64,000 nucleotides of DNA from Collinsella sp. An2 (GCF_002160065.1 NZ_NFJW01000010.1:1-64000), one strand, 5' to 3'. Shown: positions 24,900-34,789, numbered from the stretch's first letter. A program made the numbers and translations. The notes: generated by a model from the letters alone, not told the origin.

Positions 24900-26276
24900 C
24901 TAGAAGATGAAGCGAAGGATGTCGCCGCGCAGCAGGTAGATGAAGAGCACGGCGAATATGCCGACGCCGACATACGAGATGATGTTTTGAACGCGCAGCG
25001 GCAGCGGCCTGCGGATAATCGCCTGGATGATCTCGATGACAAGCTTGCCGCCGTCAAGCGGAGGAATGGGCAGTAGGTTCATGAACCCAAGCGAGAAGGA
25101 AATGAGCGCGCCCAGGGTGAGGAACGTCGCAGGTCCTGCCGCGGCGGCCTCGGCAGACATGACCGAGATGCCGACGATTGAAGTGGAGCCGTTCAGGACA
25201 TCGAGGGTGCGCGAGGGGTTGAGCAGCTGCGCGACTGACGTTGCGGTCATAACCACGTAGGACCCGGCAACACGCGCCGAATCGATGGGGTTGAGGTGTA
25301 CCACGGTGGTGCTTTCGGTGATGCCGAGCGACTCCCCTTCTGCGACATCGAGGGTCGCGACATTCTGGGCGCCGTCGCGCTCGTAGGTGATGGAGACCTC
25401 GCCGGCATCGACACTCTGTGCGGCGTTGACCAGGTCGGTCCACGAAGCGACCGGAGCATCGCCAAGGGCAATGACCGTGTCGCCCGCTTCAAGGCCGGCG
25501 GCCTCGGCGGGAGAATCCGCCTGGATAGAGCCGATAACATTGGAGTCGGTGGGAACCGACACGCCTACGATCGAGTAGATGCTCATGAGCAGCAAAAATC
25601 CCGAGAGGATGTTCACAGCGATGCCGGCGACGAGCATAAAGGCGCGCTTCCAAAAACCCTTGCCGAGGTAGGTTCGGGAACGCTCCTGCGCATAGAACGC
25701 CTCGTCGTCAAGCGTCGGTTCCCAGACGTCGCCCTCCGAGGTTGCGTGCGCGCGGTCGAAGAGCCGTCCATCGTAGATGGTATTACCCGCAGCGTCGCGC
25801 GGCATAGAGGCGTACGTCGTCGGATAGTACTTGCTCGAGGGGCCCTCCCCTTTCGACTCGTCGTAGACAGGAGACAGCGACCCCCATCCCATCAGATGGA
25901 CACAGGCCTCCATAGCTTCATCTTCTGTGATGTCGAGCTCATGGGCGATGTCCTCGACCGACATAGATCCGCGCCGATGCACAAGGCCGAGGACGGCGGG
26001 GGCATGCGCTGCCGGCGTGGGATCCATGCCGCAGATCATGGCATAGCCGCCCAGCAGCAGCGGGGTCACGCCAAATTTCGTGCCGACCTTGCGCGACACA
26101 TGATGCAGGTTGAAGCGACAGGGCAGGCCAAGGAAGAACTCGGTGACGCGCACACCGCAGGCGCGGGCAGCAAGAAAGTGCCCGCCCTCGTGTACGCCCA
26201 CGAGTACCGAAAGCATGAGAAGGCCCCAGAAGATGGGGCCGATGATGCCAAGCACTGCGTCCATACACACGTCCAA
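24900..26276 (-). CDS. rseP: RseP-type site-2 protease with an inserted domain
   Basis: Membrane zinc protease. HEGGH at about 29-33 in the first membrane helix, LLLGGYAMICGM, a PDZ domain at about 245-320 (GSIQADSPAEAAGLEAGDTV), and the third-ligand motif NLLPIPPLDGGKLV near the C-terminus. Between residues about 85 and 195 there is an extra soluble stretch, including MSVEDIAHELDITEDEA, which looks like a small winged-helix or HTH fold and is not part of classic RseP. 458 residues. ATG 26276 (or the next ATG, four codons later) fits; sits between dxr and ispG as usual. Confidence 0.92.
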   Translation of the reverse strand: MDVCMDAVLGIIGPIFWGLLMLSVLVGVHEGGHFLAARACGVRVTEFFLGLPCRFNLHHVSRKVGTKFGVTPLLLGGYAMICGMDPTPAAHAPAVLGLVHRRGSMSVEDIAHELDITEDEAMEACVHLMGWGSLSPVYDESKGEGPSSKYYPTTYASMPRDAAGNTIYDGRLFDRAHATSEGDVWEPTLDDEAFYAQERSRTYLGKGFWKRAFMLVAGIAVNILSGFLLLMSIYSIVGVSVPTDSNVIGSIQADSPAEAAGLEAGDTVIALGDAPVASWTDLVNAAQSVDAGEVSITYERDGAQNVATLDVAEGESLGITESTTVVHLNPIDSARVAGSYVVMTATSVAQLLNPSRTLDVLNGSTSIVGISVMSAEAAAAGPATFLTLGALISFSLGFMNLLPIPPLDGGKLVIEIIQAIIRRPLPLRVQNIISYVGVGIFAVLFIYLLRGDILRFIF

Positions 26277-26280
26277 TCAA

Positions 26281-27447
26281 TCAGAGCCTGCGGCTTCGCA
26301 GCAGGTGCTTAGCCGTGTCGCGAGCCCATGCGTCAATGTCAAGCAGCTGCTCGACGGACTCAACCGGCTGGGTGTCATGCGCGTCGAGGCATTCCTCGAC
26401 GACTGTGGGGATATCCATAAAACCGCACTCCCCCGACAAAAACGCCTGTACCGATACCTCGTTGGCCGCATTGAGTACGCAGGGCGCCGTGCCGCCGGTG
26501 CGACCGGCGTCCTGCGCGAGGCGAAGGCACGGGAAGGCATCGGTATCGGGTGCGGCAAATTCGAGCGAGGCCAGGGTGCGGAAGTCAAGGCGCTCGGCCG
26601 GAGTGTCCCAACGCTCGGGGTACGACAGCGCGTATTGGATGGGTATGCGCATGTCGGAGGCACCCAGGTGAGCGATAACCGAACCGTCGGCGAACTCGAC
26701 CATGGAATGGATTTTCGACTGACGGTGGATGAGGACACGAATATCATCGATGCCGCAGGAAAACAGATGCATGGCCTCAATGCACTCAAGACCCTTGTTC
26801 ATGAGGGTCGCAGAATCGACGGTGATCTTTGGCCCCATGCTCCACGTGGGATGGTTGAGCGTCTGCTCTACGGTCACCTGGGACAGCTCGTCGCGCGTCA
26901 TGCCAAAGAACGGGCCACCCGAGCAGGTGAGCCAGATGGCGTAGACCTCGCTGCGGGTTCCTGCCTGCATGCACTGGAACAGCGCGGAGTGCTCGGAATC
27001 GACCGGCAGCAGCTGGCCGGGCGCGACAAGAGGCATCAGCAGGTCGCCGCCGATGACGAGCGCCTCCTTGTTCGCGAGCGCCAGACGCTTGCCGCTTCGG
27101 AGGGCGGCAAGGCTGGGCAGCAAGCCTGCGGCACCGACCACCGAGACAAGTACGCAGTCGACCTCGTCAAGCGTGGAGAGTTCGCAGAGACCTGCGGTGC
27201 CGGTGTGAAGCGTGCAGCCGTCTGGAAGCAGGCTGGCGGCGTGCGCCGCGGCAGCTTCGTCGGTTACGCAGACGTGATGCACTCCGAATTCGCCTGCAGC
27301 ACGAGCAAGCGACTCGATACGGCTGTGTGCAGAGAGGGCTACAACCTGGAGCCTGTCGGAATGCTTGCGGCAGACGTCGAGCGCCTGTGAGCCCACAGAG
27401 CCCGTGCATCCCAAGATCGCCACGCGCATCCGAGCGCGATCCGTCAT
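26281..27447 (-). CDS. dxr: 1-deoxy-D-xylulose 5-phosphate reductoisomerase
   Basis: Second MEP step, NADPH-dependent. NADPH-binding GCTGSVGSQALDV near residue 13, metal/substrate motifs LLPVDSEHSAL and TSGG-like TCSGGPF, SMGPKITVDSATLMNKG, and NAANEVSVQAF. 388 residues, normal. Overlaps the cdsA stop as ATGA. Confidence 0.97.
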   Translation of the reverse strand: MTDRARMRVAILGCTGSVGSQALDVCRKHSDRLQVVALSAHSRIESLARAAGEFGVHHVCVTDEAAAAHAASLLPDGCTLHTGTAGLCELSTLDEVDCVLVSVVGAAGLLPSLAALRSGKRLALANKEALVIGGDLLMPLVAPGQLLPVDSEHSALFQCMQAGTRSEVYAIWLTCSGGPFFGMTRDELSQVTVEQTLNHPTWSMGPKITVDSATLMNKGLECIEAMHLFSCGIDDIRVLIHRQSKIHSMVEFADGSVIAHLGASDMRIPIQYALSYPERWDTPAERLDFRTLASLEFAAPDTDAFPCLRLAQDAGRTGGTAPCVLNAANEVSVQAFLSGECGFMDIPTVVEECLDAHDTQPVESVEQLLDIDAWARDTAKHLLRSRRL

Positions 27448-28331
27448 ATAACGCCTCCGATGATCAAAAGAAGCTGAGCGGTGATCGCGCCGAAAATGAG
27501 GGAATCGTTTCGGTCGAGCATGCCGCCATGTCCGGGTATCAGGGTACCCGAATCCTTGACACCCACACCGCGCTTGATGCGCGATTCGATAAGATCACCG
27601 AATACACCCAGGACGGACACGACGACGCCACAAAGGACGGCATACCAGAGGTCCATTCTGAAGAAACCGGTGGCGAAAAGGATGCACCATACAATGACAG
27701 AACCGAGAATTCCGCCGAAGAAGCCTTCCCAGCTCTTATGCGGAGAGATCTTGGGGACGAGCTTGTGGCGGCCGATCTTGCTTCCGACGAGGTATGCAAA
27801 GGAGTCGGAAACCCACAGCGAGGCACAGACGCCCACGGTGAGCAGGGCTCCTGGGAAGCCGGGGATGGCGTCACGCAGAAGTACGACCGACGAAAGCATA
27901 TAGCCTGTGTAGATGGGTCCCATAAGCGTTACGGAGACGTCGGAGATGCGGCAGCGCGGCGAGTAGACATACCAGAGCCCCACCGACAGGACAAGCAGGA
28001 AGAGCGCGGCGCTCAAGAAGTATGAGTCGCCAAGCGCCGCAAGCGGAAAGAGCGCCGCGGCAACCAGCCCCAGCGGGGCGTTGGGTACCTTGCCGTCGCG
28101 GCGCATCATGTCGAAGAATTCGCTGCAGCAGATCCAGCTTACAACCGCCATGAAGATCGCAGTGCTCAGCGTGCCGCCCAGCAGGCAGCCGATGAAGAGG
28201 CCGACATAGATGAGGCCGGAGACGACGCGCGTCATGAAGCGCGCAAGGGCACTCCCCTTTCCAGCTTCAGCCGGCTGCCCCGAGGTCTGCTCGGGACGAT
28301 TGGTCTGATGTTCCGAAGACTCCATGGTCAT
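27444..28331 (-). CDS. cdsA: Phosphatidate cytidylyltransferase
   Basis: Makes CDP-diacylglycerol, the substrate for PgsA. About seven or eight membrane segments; C-terminal signature SRIKRGVGVKDSG...PGHGGMLDRNDS matches the CdsA family. The first 30 residues are a soluble Gln/Pro/Glu-rich tail. 295 residues. Coupled to dxr and uppS by ATGA overlaps. Confidence 0.95.
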   Translation of the reverse strand: MTMESSEHQTNRPEQTSGQPAEAGKGSALARFMTRVVSGLIYVGLFIGCLLGGTLSTAIFMAVVSWICCSEFFDMMRRDGKVPNAPLGLVAAALFPLAALGDSYFLSAALFLLVLSVGLWYVYSPRCRISDVSVTLMGPIYTGYMLSSVVLLRDAIPGFPGALLTVGVCASLWVSDSFAYLVGSKIGRHKLVPKISPHKSWEGFFGGILGSVIVWCILFATGFFRMDLWYAVLCGVVVSVLGVFGDLIESRIKRGVGVKDSGTLIPGHGGMLDRNDSLIFGAITAQLLLIIGGVI

Positions 28332-29116
28332 CGTCCCTTAGCTGCCGAAAGCCCGCCGAACCGACGGTCGCGGTGCTGGAACGACAGAATAGCGTCGACA
28401 AGCCCCCAGCGATCGAAGTCGGGCCAGTAGGTATCGGTGACGTAGAACTCGGCGTAGGCGACTTGCCACAGCAGATAGTTGGAGAGGCGGAGCTCGCCAG
28501 AGGTGCGAATGACCAGCTCGGGGTCGGGAAGTCCAGCGGTGTAAAGGTGGTCGGCGACGACATCCTGGGTGATGTCCTCGGGGTCAAGCGTTCCCGCCTG
28601 GACGCGCTGGGCGATGAGACGCGCGGCACGCGTGATCTCGGCGCGGCCTCCATAGTTCACCGCAAGCGCGAGCACCATGCCGGTGTGATCGCGCGTCTGC
28701 TCAAGTCCGTATTCGAACACGCGACGGGTCTCGTCCGGAAGGGCCTCGATATCGCCAAGGAACACAACACGGACGTTCTCGCGATGCAGAAGCGGAAGCT
28801 CCTCGATGAAGGTCTTGGCAAACAGGTGCATGAGCAGGTTGACCTCGGCCTGAGGACGTGACCAGTTCTCGGTAGAAAACGCGTATGCCGAAAGCACGTC
28901 GACGCCCAGGCGGACGCACGCCGTAATGATCTCGCGCAGAGATACGATGCCAGCTTTATGGCCTTCACCACGGGAAAGGCCGCGAGACGTCGCCCAGCGG
29001 CCGTTTCCATCCATGATGCAGGAGATATGATGCGGAATCCGAGCGCGATCGAGCAGAGACATGTCGATCGTGCTCGGCGGATTCGCAAAGAATGTCTCGA
29101 AGGTCGAATCGTCCAC
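28328..29116 (-). CDS. uppS: Undecaprenyl diphosphate synthase
   Basis: cis-Prenyltransferase making the lipid carrier for cell-wall glycans. Catalytic IMDGNGRWA (about 34-42), VLSAYAFSTENW, and RTSGELRLSNYLLWQ with the second-half FGG ending. 262 residues. Adjacent to frr (stop and start touch) and coupled to cdsA. Its product would also serve the surface-glycan genes if they use a lipid carrier, though GT2 synthases usually do not. Confidence 0.97.
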   Translation of the reverse strand: MDDSTFETFFANPPSTIDMSLLDRARIPHHISCIMDGNGRWATSRGLSRGEGHKAGIVSLREIITACVRLGVDVLSAYAFSTENWSRPQAEVNLLMHLFAKTFIEELPLLHRENVRVVFLGDIEALPDETRRVFEYGLEQTRDHTGMVLALAVNYGGRAEITRAARLIAQRVQAGTLDPEDITQDVVADHLYTAGLPDPELVIRTSGELRLSNYLLWQVAYAEFYVTDTYWPDFDRWGLVDAILSFQHRDRRFGGLSAAKGR

Positions 29117-29650
29117 CTAGATCTCCATGACCTCAGCTTCTTTAGCCTTCAGAAGCTCCTCAATCTTCGCAATGTAGGCGTCGGTGTGCTTCTGCACCTT
29201 AGCCTGCTCACGACGAATCTCGTCCTCGGTGAGCTCCTCGTCGCGGTCGAGGCGGTTGTTGAAGTCGCGGCGAATGTTACGGATGGACACGCGCGCCTGC
29301 TCAGCAAGCTCGCGGCATTCCTTGACCAGCTCGCGACGACGCTCCTCGGTGGGCGCCGGGAACGGCAGACGAACGACGTTGCCGTCGGAGCTGGGGGTGA
29401 TGCCCAGGTCGGAGGCAGCGATGGCCTTCACGATGGCGTTGAGAAGCGCCTTGTCCCACGGCTCGACCATGAGCATATGGGCCTCGGGGACCTTGACGGC
29501 AGCGACCTGCGTGATGGGCGTGGCCACGCCGTAATAGTCGACCGTGATGTCGGAGAGGATGTTCGCGTTGGCGCGGCCGGTGCGGACCTTCGAGAAGTTG
29601 TGCTTCAGAGCCTCGATGGTCTTATCCATGTGTTCGGTGATGTCTGCCAT
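29117..29650 (-). CDS. frr: Ribosome recycling factor
   Basis: Splits post-termination ribosomes with EF-G. 177 residues; typical HNFSKVRTGRANANIL near 17-32, VRLPFPAPTEERR, and a C-terminal long-helix region KAKEAEVMEI. Two bases after pyrH. Confidence 0.97.
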   Translation of the reverse strand: MADITEHMDKTIEALKHNFSKVRTGRANANILSDITVDYYGVATPITQVAAVKVPEAHMLMVEPWDKALLNAIVKAIAASDLGITPSSDGNVVRLPFPAPTEERRRELVKECRELAEQARVSIRNIRRDFNNRLDRDEELTEDEIRREQAKVQKHTDAYIAKIEELLKAKEAEVMEI

Positions 29651-29652
29651 GT

Positions 29653-30375
29653 CTAATCCTCCTGTACGACGACGGTACCGACGGGTTCGCCCTTGAGGGC
29701 GCGCTTGATGTTGTCTTCGCCCTCGATGTTGAGCACGATAATCGGCATGCTGTTGTCCTGGCAGAGGGCGGCGGCGGTGGAGTCCATGACCTGGAGCCCC
29801 CGCACGAGCACCTCGTGATAGCTGATGTTGTCGAAACGCTTCGCATCGGGATGCGAGACGGGGTCCTTGTCGTAGATGCCGTCGACCTTCGTCGCCTTAA
29901 GCAGGCAGTCGGCCCCGATTTCGCAGGCGCGCAGGGCGGCCGCGGTGTCGGTCGTGAAGTACGGGTTGCCCGAGCCTGCGGCAAAGATCACGATATCGCC
30001 CTTTTCCAGGTGGCGCATCGCACGACGACGGATGTACGGCTCGCAGACCTCATTCATCTGAATGGCGCTCATGACGCGGCAGGAGCTTCCGGTGCGTTCG
30101 AACGCATCCTGAAGCGCGAGGGCGTTCATAACGGTCGCGAGCATGCCCATGTAGTCTGCCTGAGCGCGATCCATGCCCTGAGCCGCACCCGCCATGCCAC
30201 GGAAGATGTTGCCCCCGCCAACGACGATTCCCACCTCGACGCCGTCGTCAACAAGGTCTTTGACCTGACGAGCAAGACGATCGGTGACTTTCGGGTCGAT
30301 GCCGTAACCGCCATCTCCCATGAGGGCCTCACCGGAGAGTTTGAGCAGCACGCGCTTGTAGAGATACGTGGACAA
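29653..30375 (-). CDS. pyrH: UMP kinase
   Basis: Makes UDP from UMP; hexameric amino-acid-kinase fold. [11 protein letters not shown] at about 10-20, [10 protein letters not shown] at about 53-62, and [13 protein letters not shown] later. 240 residues. About 117 bases downstream of tsf, from which a strong terminator separates it, so it may have its own promoter. Confidence 0.97.
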   Translation of the reverse strand: MSTYLYKRVLLKLSGEALMGDGGYGIDPKVTDRLARQVKDLVDDGVEVGIVVGGGNIFRGMAGAAQGMDRAQADYMGMLATVMNALALQDAFERTGSSCRVMSAIQMNEVCEPYIRRRAMRHLEKGDIVIFAAGSGNPYFTTDTAAALRACEIGADCLLKATKVDGIYDKDPVSHPDAKRFDNISYHEVLVRGLQVMDSTAAALCQDNSMPIIVLNIEGEDNIKRALKGEPVGTVVVQED

Positions 30376-30433
30376 GGGTCCTCCTTACATCGAAGCTTGC
30401 ACCATCATAGCAAAGAAGCAGATAGCACTCATG

Positions 30434-30470
30434 AAAAAGCAGGCTATAGGCGGAAACCTATAGCCTGCTT
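30434..30470 (-). terminator. Terminator after tsf
   Basis: Perfect 14-bp stem (AAGCAGGCTATAGG with its complement) around a 6-base loop, then TTTTT on the minus strand, 22 bases after the tsf stop. Separates rpsB-tsf from pyrH onwards. Confidence 0.9.
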
Positions 30471-30491
30471 GCATGTCATCTCTAGGAGATG

Positions 30492-31370
30492 CTAGTTGTT
30501 GTTCTCGCCACGCTCGAGACGGTCGAAGCCAACGACGGTGATGGTGTCGCCAAGCTCCTTGCTGACCTGGGCAGCGTACTGGTTGATGGTCATGCTGGAA
30601 TCCTTGATGAACTCCTGCTCGGTGAGGACGCAGCCCTTGTAGAACTTCTCAAGGCGGCCAACAGCCATCTTCTCCTGGATGGCCTCAGGCTTGCCGGACT
30701 CAGCGGCCTGCGCCTTGTAGATCGAAACCTCGTGATCGATGACGTCCTGCGGGACATCCTCGCGCACGGCGCAGATCGGCGCGGTGGCAGCGACCTGCAT
30801 GGCAACGTCATGGGCGAAGGTCTTGAAGGTCTCGGCGGAAGCGGTCTCGGGCTTCTCGAAAGCGAACTCGACGAGAACGCCGATCTTGCCGCCCATGTGA
30901 ATGTAGCTGGAGATGGCACCGTTCTGCGGCTTGCGCACGGCAAAACGGGTGATCTTCATGTTCTCGCCGATCACGTGGATGAGCTCGGTGAGTGCAGCCT
31001 CGACGGTCTCGCCGTCCATCTCGGAAGCAAGCAGGGTCTCGACATCAGCGGGCTCGGTGTCGGCGACCTGCTGGGCAACGCGGGCAGCGAAGCCGGTGAA
31101 CTTGGGGTTGGAGCCGACGAAGTCGGTCTCGCAGGCAACCTCGACGAGCGCGCCGGCGTGGGCGTCCTCGGAGACATAGGCGCCGATGGCACCCTCGTTG
31201 GTGGCACGGCCGGCCTTCTTCGCAGCGGCGGCAAGGCCGTTCTTGCGAAGAACGTCAACGGCGAGGTCCATGTCGCCGTCGGCCTCGACGAGGGCCTTCT
31301 TGCACTCCATCATCGGAGAGTCGGTCATCTCGCGGAGCTGCTTGACCATTGCGGCGGTGATCTGAGCCAT
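30492..31370 (-). CDS. tsf: Elongation factor Ts
   Basis: Nucleotide-exchange factor for EF-Tu. N-terminal UBA-like MVKQLREMTDSPMMECKKAL, the EF-Tu contact ACETDFVGSN (about 78-87), and a C-terminal module. 292 residues from ATG 31370, preceded by AAAGGA; an in-frame ATG five codons upstream lacks a ribosome site. 50 bases after rpsB. Confidence 0.98.
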   Translation of the reverse strand: MAQITAAMVKQLREMTDSPMMECKKALVEADGDMDLAVDVLRKNGLAAAAKKAGRATNEGAIGAYVSEDAHAGALVEVACETDFVGSNPKFTGFAARVAQQVADTEPADVETLLASEMDGETVEAALTELIHVIGENMKITRFAVRKPQNGAISSYIHMGGKIGVLVEFAFEKPETASAETFKTFAHDVAMQVAATAPICAVREDVPQDVIDHEVSIYKAQAAESGKPEAIQEKMAVGRLEKFYKGCVLTEQEFIKDSSMTINQYAAQVSKELGDTITVVGFDRLERGENNN

Positions 31371-31420
31371 GGGTGATCCTTTCAATCTATGACGAACGTT
31401 CGTGTAGATGCGGATACGTG

Positions 31421-32182
31421 CTACTCGGCAGCGGGGGCCTCAGCGGCCTCGGCCTCGGCTGCGGGAGCGGTGCCGACCATCTCGGCCTCGGTGACCTGCT
31501 CCTGGCCCGTGCCGGACAGGCAGGCGTCGGCCATGAGCTCGCACATGAGGGTGACGGCGGAAATGGCGTCGTCGTTGCAGGGGATGCCGTAGGTGACCTC
31601 GTCAGGATCGGAGTTGGTGTCGATGAGGGCGACGACCGGGATGTTGAGGCGACGGGCCTCCTTGATGGCGTTCTCCTCGCGCTTGGTGTCGATCACGAAG
31701 AGAGCTGCGGGCAGACCCTTGAGGTCGCGGGCACCACCGAGGTTGGTCTGAAGCTTCGTGAGCTCCTTGCCGAGGACAGCCTGCTCCTTCTTGGGCAGCA
31801 CGGCCATACGACCGTCGGCGACCATGGCCTCGAGCTCCTCCATGCGGTTGATGCGGGAGCGGATGGTGACGAAGTTGGTGAGCATGCCGCCCAGCCAACG
31901 CTGGTTGATGTAGGGCATGCCAGCGCGCTCGGCTGCGGCCTTCACCGGCTCCTGGGCCTGCTTCTTGGTGCCAACGAACAGCACCTTGCCACCCTTGGCA
32001 GCGTTGCGCAGGAAGGTATAGGCAGCGTCGGCGTTGACGATGGTCTGCTTGAGGTCAAGGATGTAGATGCCGTTGCGCTCACCGAAGATGAACGGCTTCA
32101 TCTTGGGGTTCCAGCGACGGGTCTGGTGGCCGAAGTGGCAGCCGGCCTCGAGCAGGGTACGGATGTTGATCTTGGTAGCCAT
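31421..32182 (-). CDS. rpsB: Ribosomal protein S2
   Basis: Small-subunit protein. ATG 32182 with AGGAGG five bases upstream; opens [30 protein letters not shown] and the [12 protein letters not shown] stretch are diagnostic. 253 residues with an Ala/Glu-rich acidic tail. Confidence 0.98.
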   Translation of the reverse strand: MATKINIRTLLEAGCHFGHQTRRWNPKMKPFIFGERNGIYILDLKQTIVNADAAYTFLRNAAKGGKVLFVGTKKQAQEPVKAAAERAGMPYINQRWLGGMLTNFVTIRSRINRMEELEAMVADGRMAVLPKKEQAVLGKELTKLQTNLGGARDLKGLPAALFVIDTKREENAIKEARRLNIPVVALIDTNSDPDEVTYGIPCNDDAISAVTLMCELMADACLSGTGQEQVTEAEMVGTAPAAEAEAAEAPAAE

Positions 32183-32322
32183 GTAAACCTCCTGTGGTTT
32201 GCCTCCGCGCGGGGTCGGCCTCCCGCGATCACCCCGGATATGGCTCGGTCCGGGGCACCACGACGTGGGAGTAGCCGCGCGTGTGTGATGAACATGCTGC
32301 CGCCTGTGCGGCAACCTTATGC
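32183..32322 (-). promoter_or_regulatory. Untranslated leader of rpsB
   Basis: About 130 bases between the predicted start site and the rpsB ATG. It can form a hairpin CCCCGGA / TCCGGGG with a 10-base loop about 65 bases before the ATG. S2 mRNAs are often autoregulated through their leaders; whether this fold does so is inference. Confidence 0.45.
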
Positions 32323-32350
32323 ATAATAGCAGCTGCCGGCCGCAATGCAA
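32323..32350 (-). promoter_or_regulatory. Promoter of rpsB-tsf
   Basis: Minus-strand TTGCAT (32345-32350), 16-base spacer, TATTAT (32323-32328): near-consensus housekeeping promoter. Confidence 0.75.
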
Positions 32351-32363
32351 CCGGCCAAGACAT

Positions 32364-32388
32364 AAATACAAAATCCCCCTGTGGGGTT
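32364..32388 (-). terminator. Possible terminator after xerC
   Basis: Short CCCC-ACA-GGGG stem followed by ATTTTG on the minus strand, just upstream of the rpsB -35. The stem is short, so efficiency is doubtful. The stretch 32389-32489 holds nothing else I can name. Confidence 0.45.
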
Positions 32389-32489
32389 ACCCGCCGGTTA
32401 CCCGCCGCGCACCTCCGGGATGTCTGCTTGCTCGGCGGGCTGCTTTTCTTCGGACGTCTCCCCGAAACAGGTCGCTTCTGCCCCCTTCC

Positions 32490-33452
32490 TTACCCTCGTG
32501 GGTGCGCCTGCCGCACGGCTGCCTTGAGGCGGTCGGGGGTGAGGTGCGTGTAGAGCTGCGTGGTCGAAAGGCTTGCGTGTCCCAGCAGCTCCTGGACGCT
32601 GCGCAGGTCGGCGCCGCCGGCAAGCAGGTCGGTCGCAAACGTGTGCCGCATCGTATGGGGCGTGACGTCGGGGGGAAGCCCCGCTTTGCGCGCGAGGACG
32701 CGAAAGCGATAGCGGAGCGAGTCGGCGCTCATCCGCTTTCCGTGGCGGCCTATGAACAACGGATGGTGGCCGGCAACATCCTCGGTTGCCTTTGCCTGCG
32801 CGAGGAGACGTCCACGCGGACCCGACAGATAGGACGCGACCGCCTGCCATGCCCGTCGATAGACCGGAACGATGCGCTCCTTCGACCCCTTGCCGAACAG
32901 GCGCACCGTGTGCTCCGAGCGGTCGAATGATTCGATATCAAGACCGGACAGCTCTGAGATACGAGCACCGGTGGCATAGAAGAGCTCAAGCATGGCAAGG
33001 TCGCGTGCCCCCTCGTCCGTGGAGGGATCAGGAGCGTTAAGGAGCCGCGCCATCTGCTCATGGGTGACGGTCGTGGGCAGAGAGCCAGGAACCTTCGGGG
33101 TCTGGATGGTCGACGCGACATCGGTGTCCACGAGCCCCTCGGCAAGCGCCCATCGGAAAAAGGAGCGAATGGCCGAAAGGTGTGCCGCCACAGTGCGCGG
33201 CGCATAGCGAGCCGCCTTGAGCTCGGCGAGGTATCGTCTGAGCTCACGTACGCTCACGTGGAGCGCATCGACGCCGTGGCGGCGGGCCCAAGCTGCAAAC
33301 GCATCCAAGTGACCCCGGTAGGCCCTCACGGTCTGGGGGGACATGCCCTCCATCTGTGCAAGATAGGCAAGGAACCGCTCGGAAGCATCCTCGAAGGGCG
33401 ACGTCGCGGCAGAGCCGTCGCACGCTGGTGAACCTGAAGGGTCCTTATGCAT
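32490..33452 (-). CDS. xerC: Tyrosine recombinase XerC
   Basis: Resolves chromosome dimers at dif. N-terminal SAM-like domain (about 20-105), catalytic domain with all key residues: Arg in GARISEL, Lys in GKGSKE, HxxR in HTMRHTF, His in LGHASLST and Tyr in QLYTHL. 320 residues from ATG 33452, which overlaps the trmFO stop by 8 bases. The trmFO-xerC pairing is the usual one in Gram-positives and argues against a mobile integrase. Confidence 0.93.
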   Translation of the reverse strand: MHKDPSGSPACDGSAATSPFEDASERFLAYLAQMEGMSPQTVRAYRGHLDAFAAWARRHGVDALHVSVRELRRYLAELKAARYAPRTVAAHLSAIRSFFRWALAEGLVDTDVASTIQTPKVPGSLPTTVTHEQMARLLNAPDPSTDEGARDLAMLELFYATGARISELSGLDIESFDRSEHTVRLFGKGSKERIVPVYRRAWQAVASYLSGPRGRLLAQAKATEDVAGHHPLFIGRHGKRMSADSLRYRFRVLARKAGLPPDVTPHTMRHTFATDLLAGGADLRSVQELLGHASLSTTQLYTHLTPDRLKAAVRQAHPRG

Positions 33453-34773
33453 GGAACAGGTCCTGGCGCGTGGCGAGATAGCCGTCCAGATCGTGCAGGG
33501 CTCGTTCCGCGTAGGCGGCGTAGCGCTCCCGCTTGCCGCGGCGGCGTTTGTCGACAAGAGGCGGCACCAGGCCGAAGTTCACGTGCATGGGCTGATAGTC
33601 CTGCGTCTCGGGGTCGGTGGCATAGTTGACAAGCGAGCCGAGCGCGCCGGTGCGGGGAAGCTCGACGGCAGGCAATCCCTCAAGCTGGGCATAGGTATTG
33701 AGCGCCGCGAGCAATCCAGAGGCCACGGCCTCCATATAGCCTTCGGTGCCGGTGATCTGCCCGGCGAGGCGCACCGTGGTGCCGGGGACGGCAAACGTGC
33801 GGTCAAGCACGTGCGGGGCGTCTACGAAGGTGTTGCGGTGCATGACGCCATACCGGAAGAACTCAGCGTTTTCCAAACCCGGGATCATGCGGAAGACGCG
33901 GCGTTGCTCGGGGAAGGTCAGGTTGGTCTGGAATCCCACGAGATTGTATGCGGTGCGCTCGGCGTTTTCGGCGCGCAACTGGACTGCAGCCCAGGGCCGC
34001 CTGCCGGTACGGGGGTCGGTGAGACCCACCGGCTTCATGGCTCCAAAGCGAATGGCATCCAGGCCCTTTCGCGCGACCTCCTCTGCCGGCTGGCACGCCT
34101 GGAAGAGATCCCCGCTTTCGAAGTCCTTGAGAACCACGCGCTCGGCGCCGACGAGCGCCTCGATGAAGGACTCATATTCTTCGCGATTGAGCGGTGCGTT
34201 GAGATAGTCCCCCTCCCCTGCCTCGTCATAGCGCGATTGGGTGAAAAGAATATCCATATCAAGCGTCGAGGCATCGACGATGGGCGCCGCGGCATCAAAG
34301 AAGGCAAGGGACTCGCCGCCCACGAGCTCATGCAACGCCTCGCTGAGGGCGGGCGAGCAGAGCGGGCCCGCTGCAATCACGACCGGGCCCGCGGGAACCG
34401 TTTGAACCTCCTCGTGGCGCACCTCGATGCGATCCTCGGCGGAAACGAGGGCCTCGACCTCGGCGGAAAAACGCTCGCGGTCAACGGCAAGCGCGCCGCC
34501 TGCAGGAACGGACGCGCGCTCGGCGCATGCAAGAAGGCAGGAACCCATGCGGCGAAGCTCCTCTTTGAGCAGGCCGGCGGCCGAGTCGAGCCGCGTGGCC
34601 TTGAAGGAGTTCGAACAGACGAGCTCGGCAAGGTGGCCGGTGTGATGCGCCGGGGATGAAACCTTGGGGCGCATTTCGTAGAGGGTTACCGATACGCCGC
34701 GCCGAGCGAGCTGCAGCGCACACTCGCTTCCGGCAAGTCCTCCGCCGATGATGGTCACCGTCTGTTCTGCCAT
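33445..34773 (-). CDS. trmFO: Methylenetetrahydrofolate-tRNA-(uracil-54) methyltransferase
   Basis: Folate/FAD enzyme forming ribothymidine 54 in tRNA. FAD Rossmann motif IIGGGLAGSECA at about 8-19, AHHTGHLAELVCSNSF and the C-terminal PMHVNFGLVPPL. 442 residues, normal. 16 bases after dprA. Confidence 0.97.
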   Translation of the reverse strand: MAEQTVTIIGGGLAGSECALQLARRGVSVTLYEMRPKVSSPAHHTGHLAELVCSNSFKATRLDSAAGLLKEELRRMGSCLLACAERASVPAGGALAVDRERFSAEVEALVSAEDRIEVRHEEVQTVPAGPVVIAAGPLCSPALSEALHELVGGESLAFFDAAAPIVDASTLDMDILFTQSRYDEAGEGDYLNAPLNREEYESFIEALVGAERVVLKDFESGDLFQACQPAEEVARKGLDAIRFGAMKPVGLTDPRTGRRPWAAVQLRAENAERTAYNLVGFQTNLTFPEQRRVFRMIPGLENAEFFRYGVMHRNTFVDAPHVLDRTFAVPGTTVRLAGQITGTEGYMEAVASGLLAALNTYAQLEGLPAVELPRTGALGSLVNYATDPETQDYQPMHVNFGLVPPLVDKRRRGKRERYAAYAERALHDLDGYLATRQDLFHA

Positions 34774-34789
34774 GAAATCCGTCCTCGTG

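Noticed and set aside
32490-33452. Tyrosine recombinase as a mobile-element integrase
   Set aside because: It overlaps trmFO in the conserved trmFO-xerC arrangement and has XerC length and motifs; no attachment repeats nearby.
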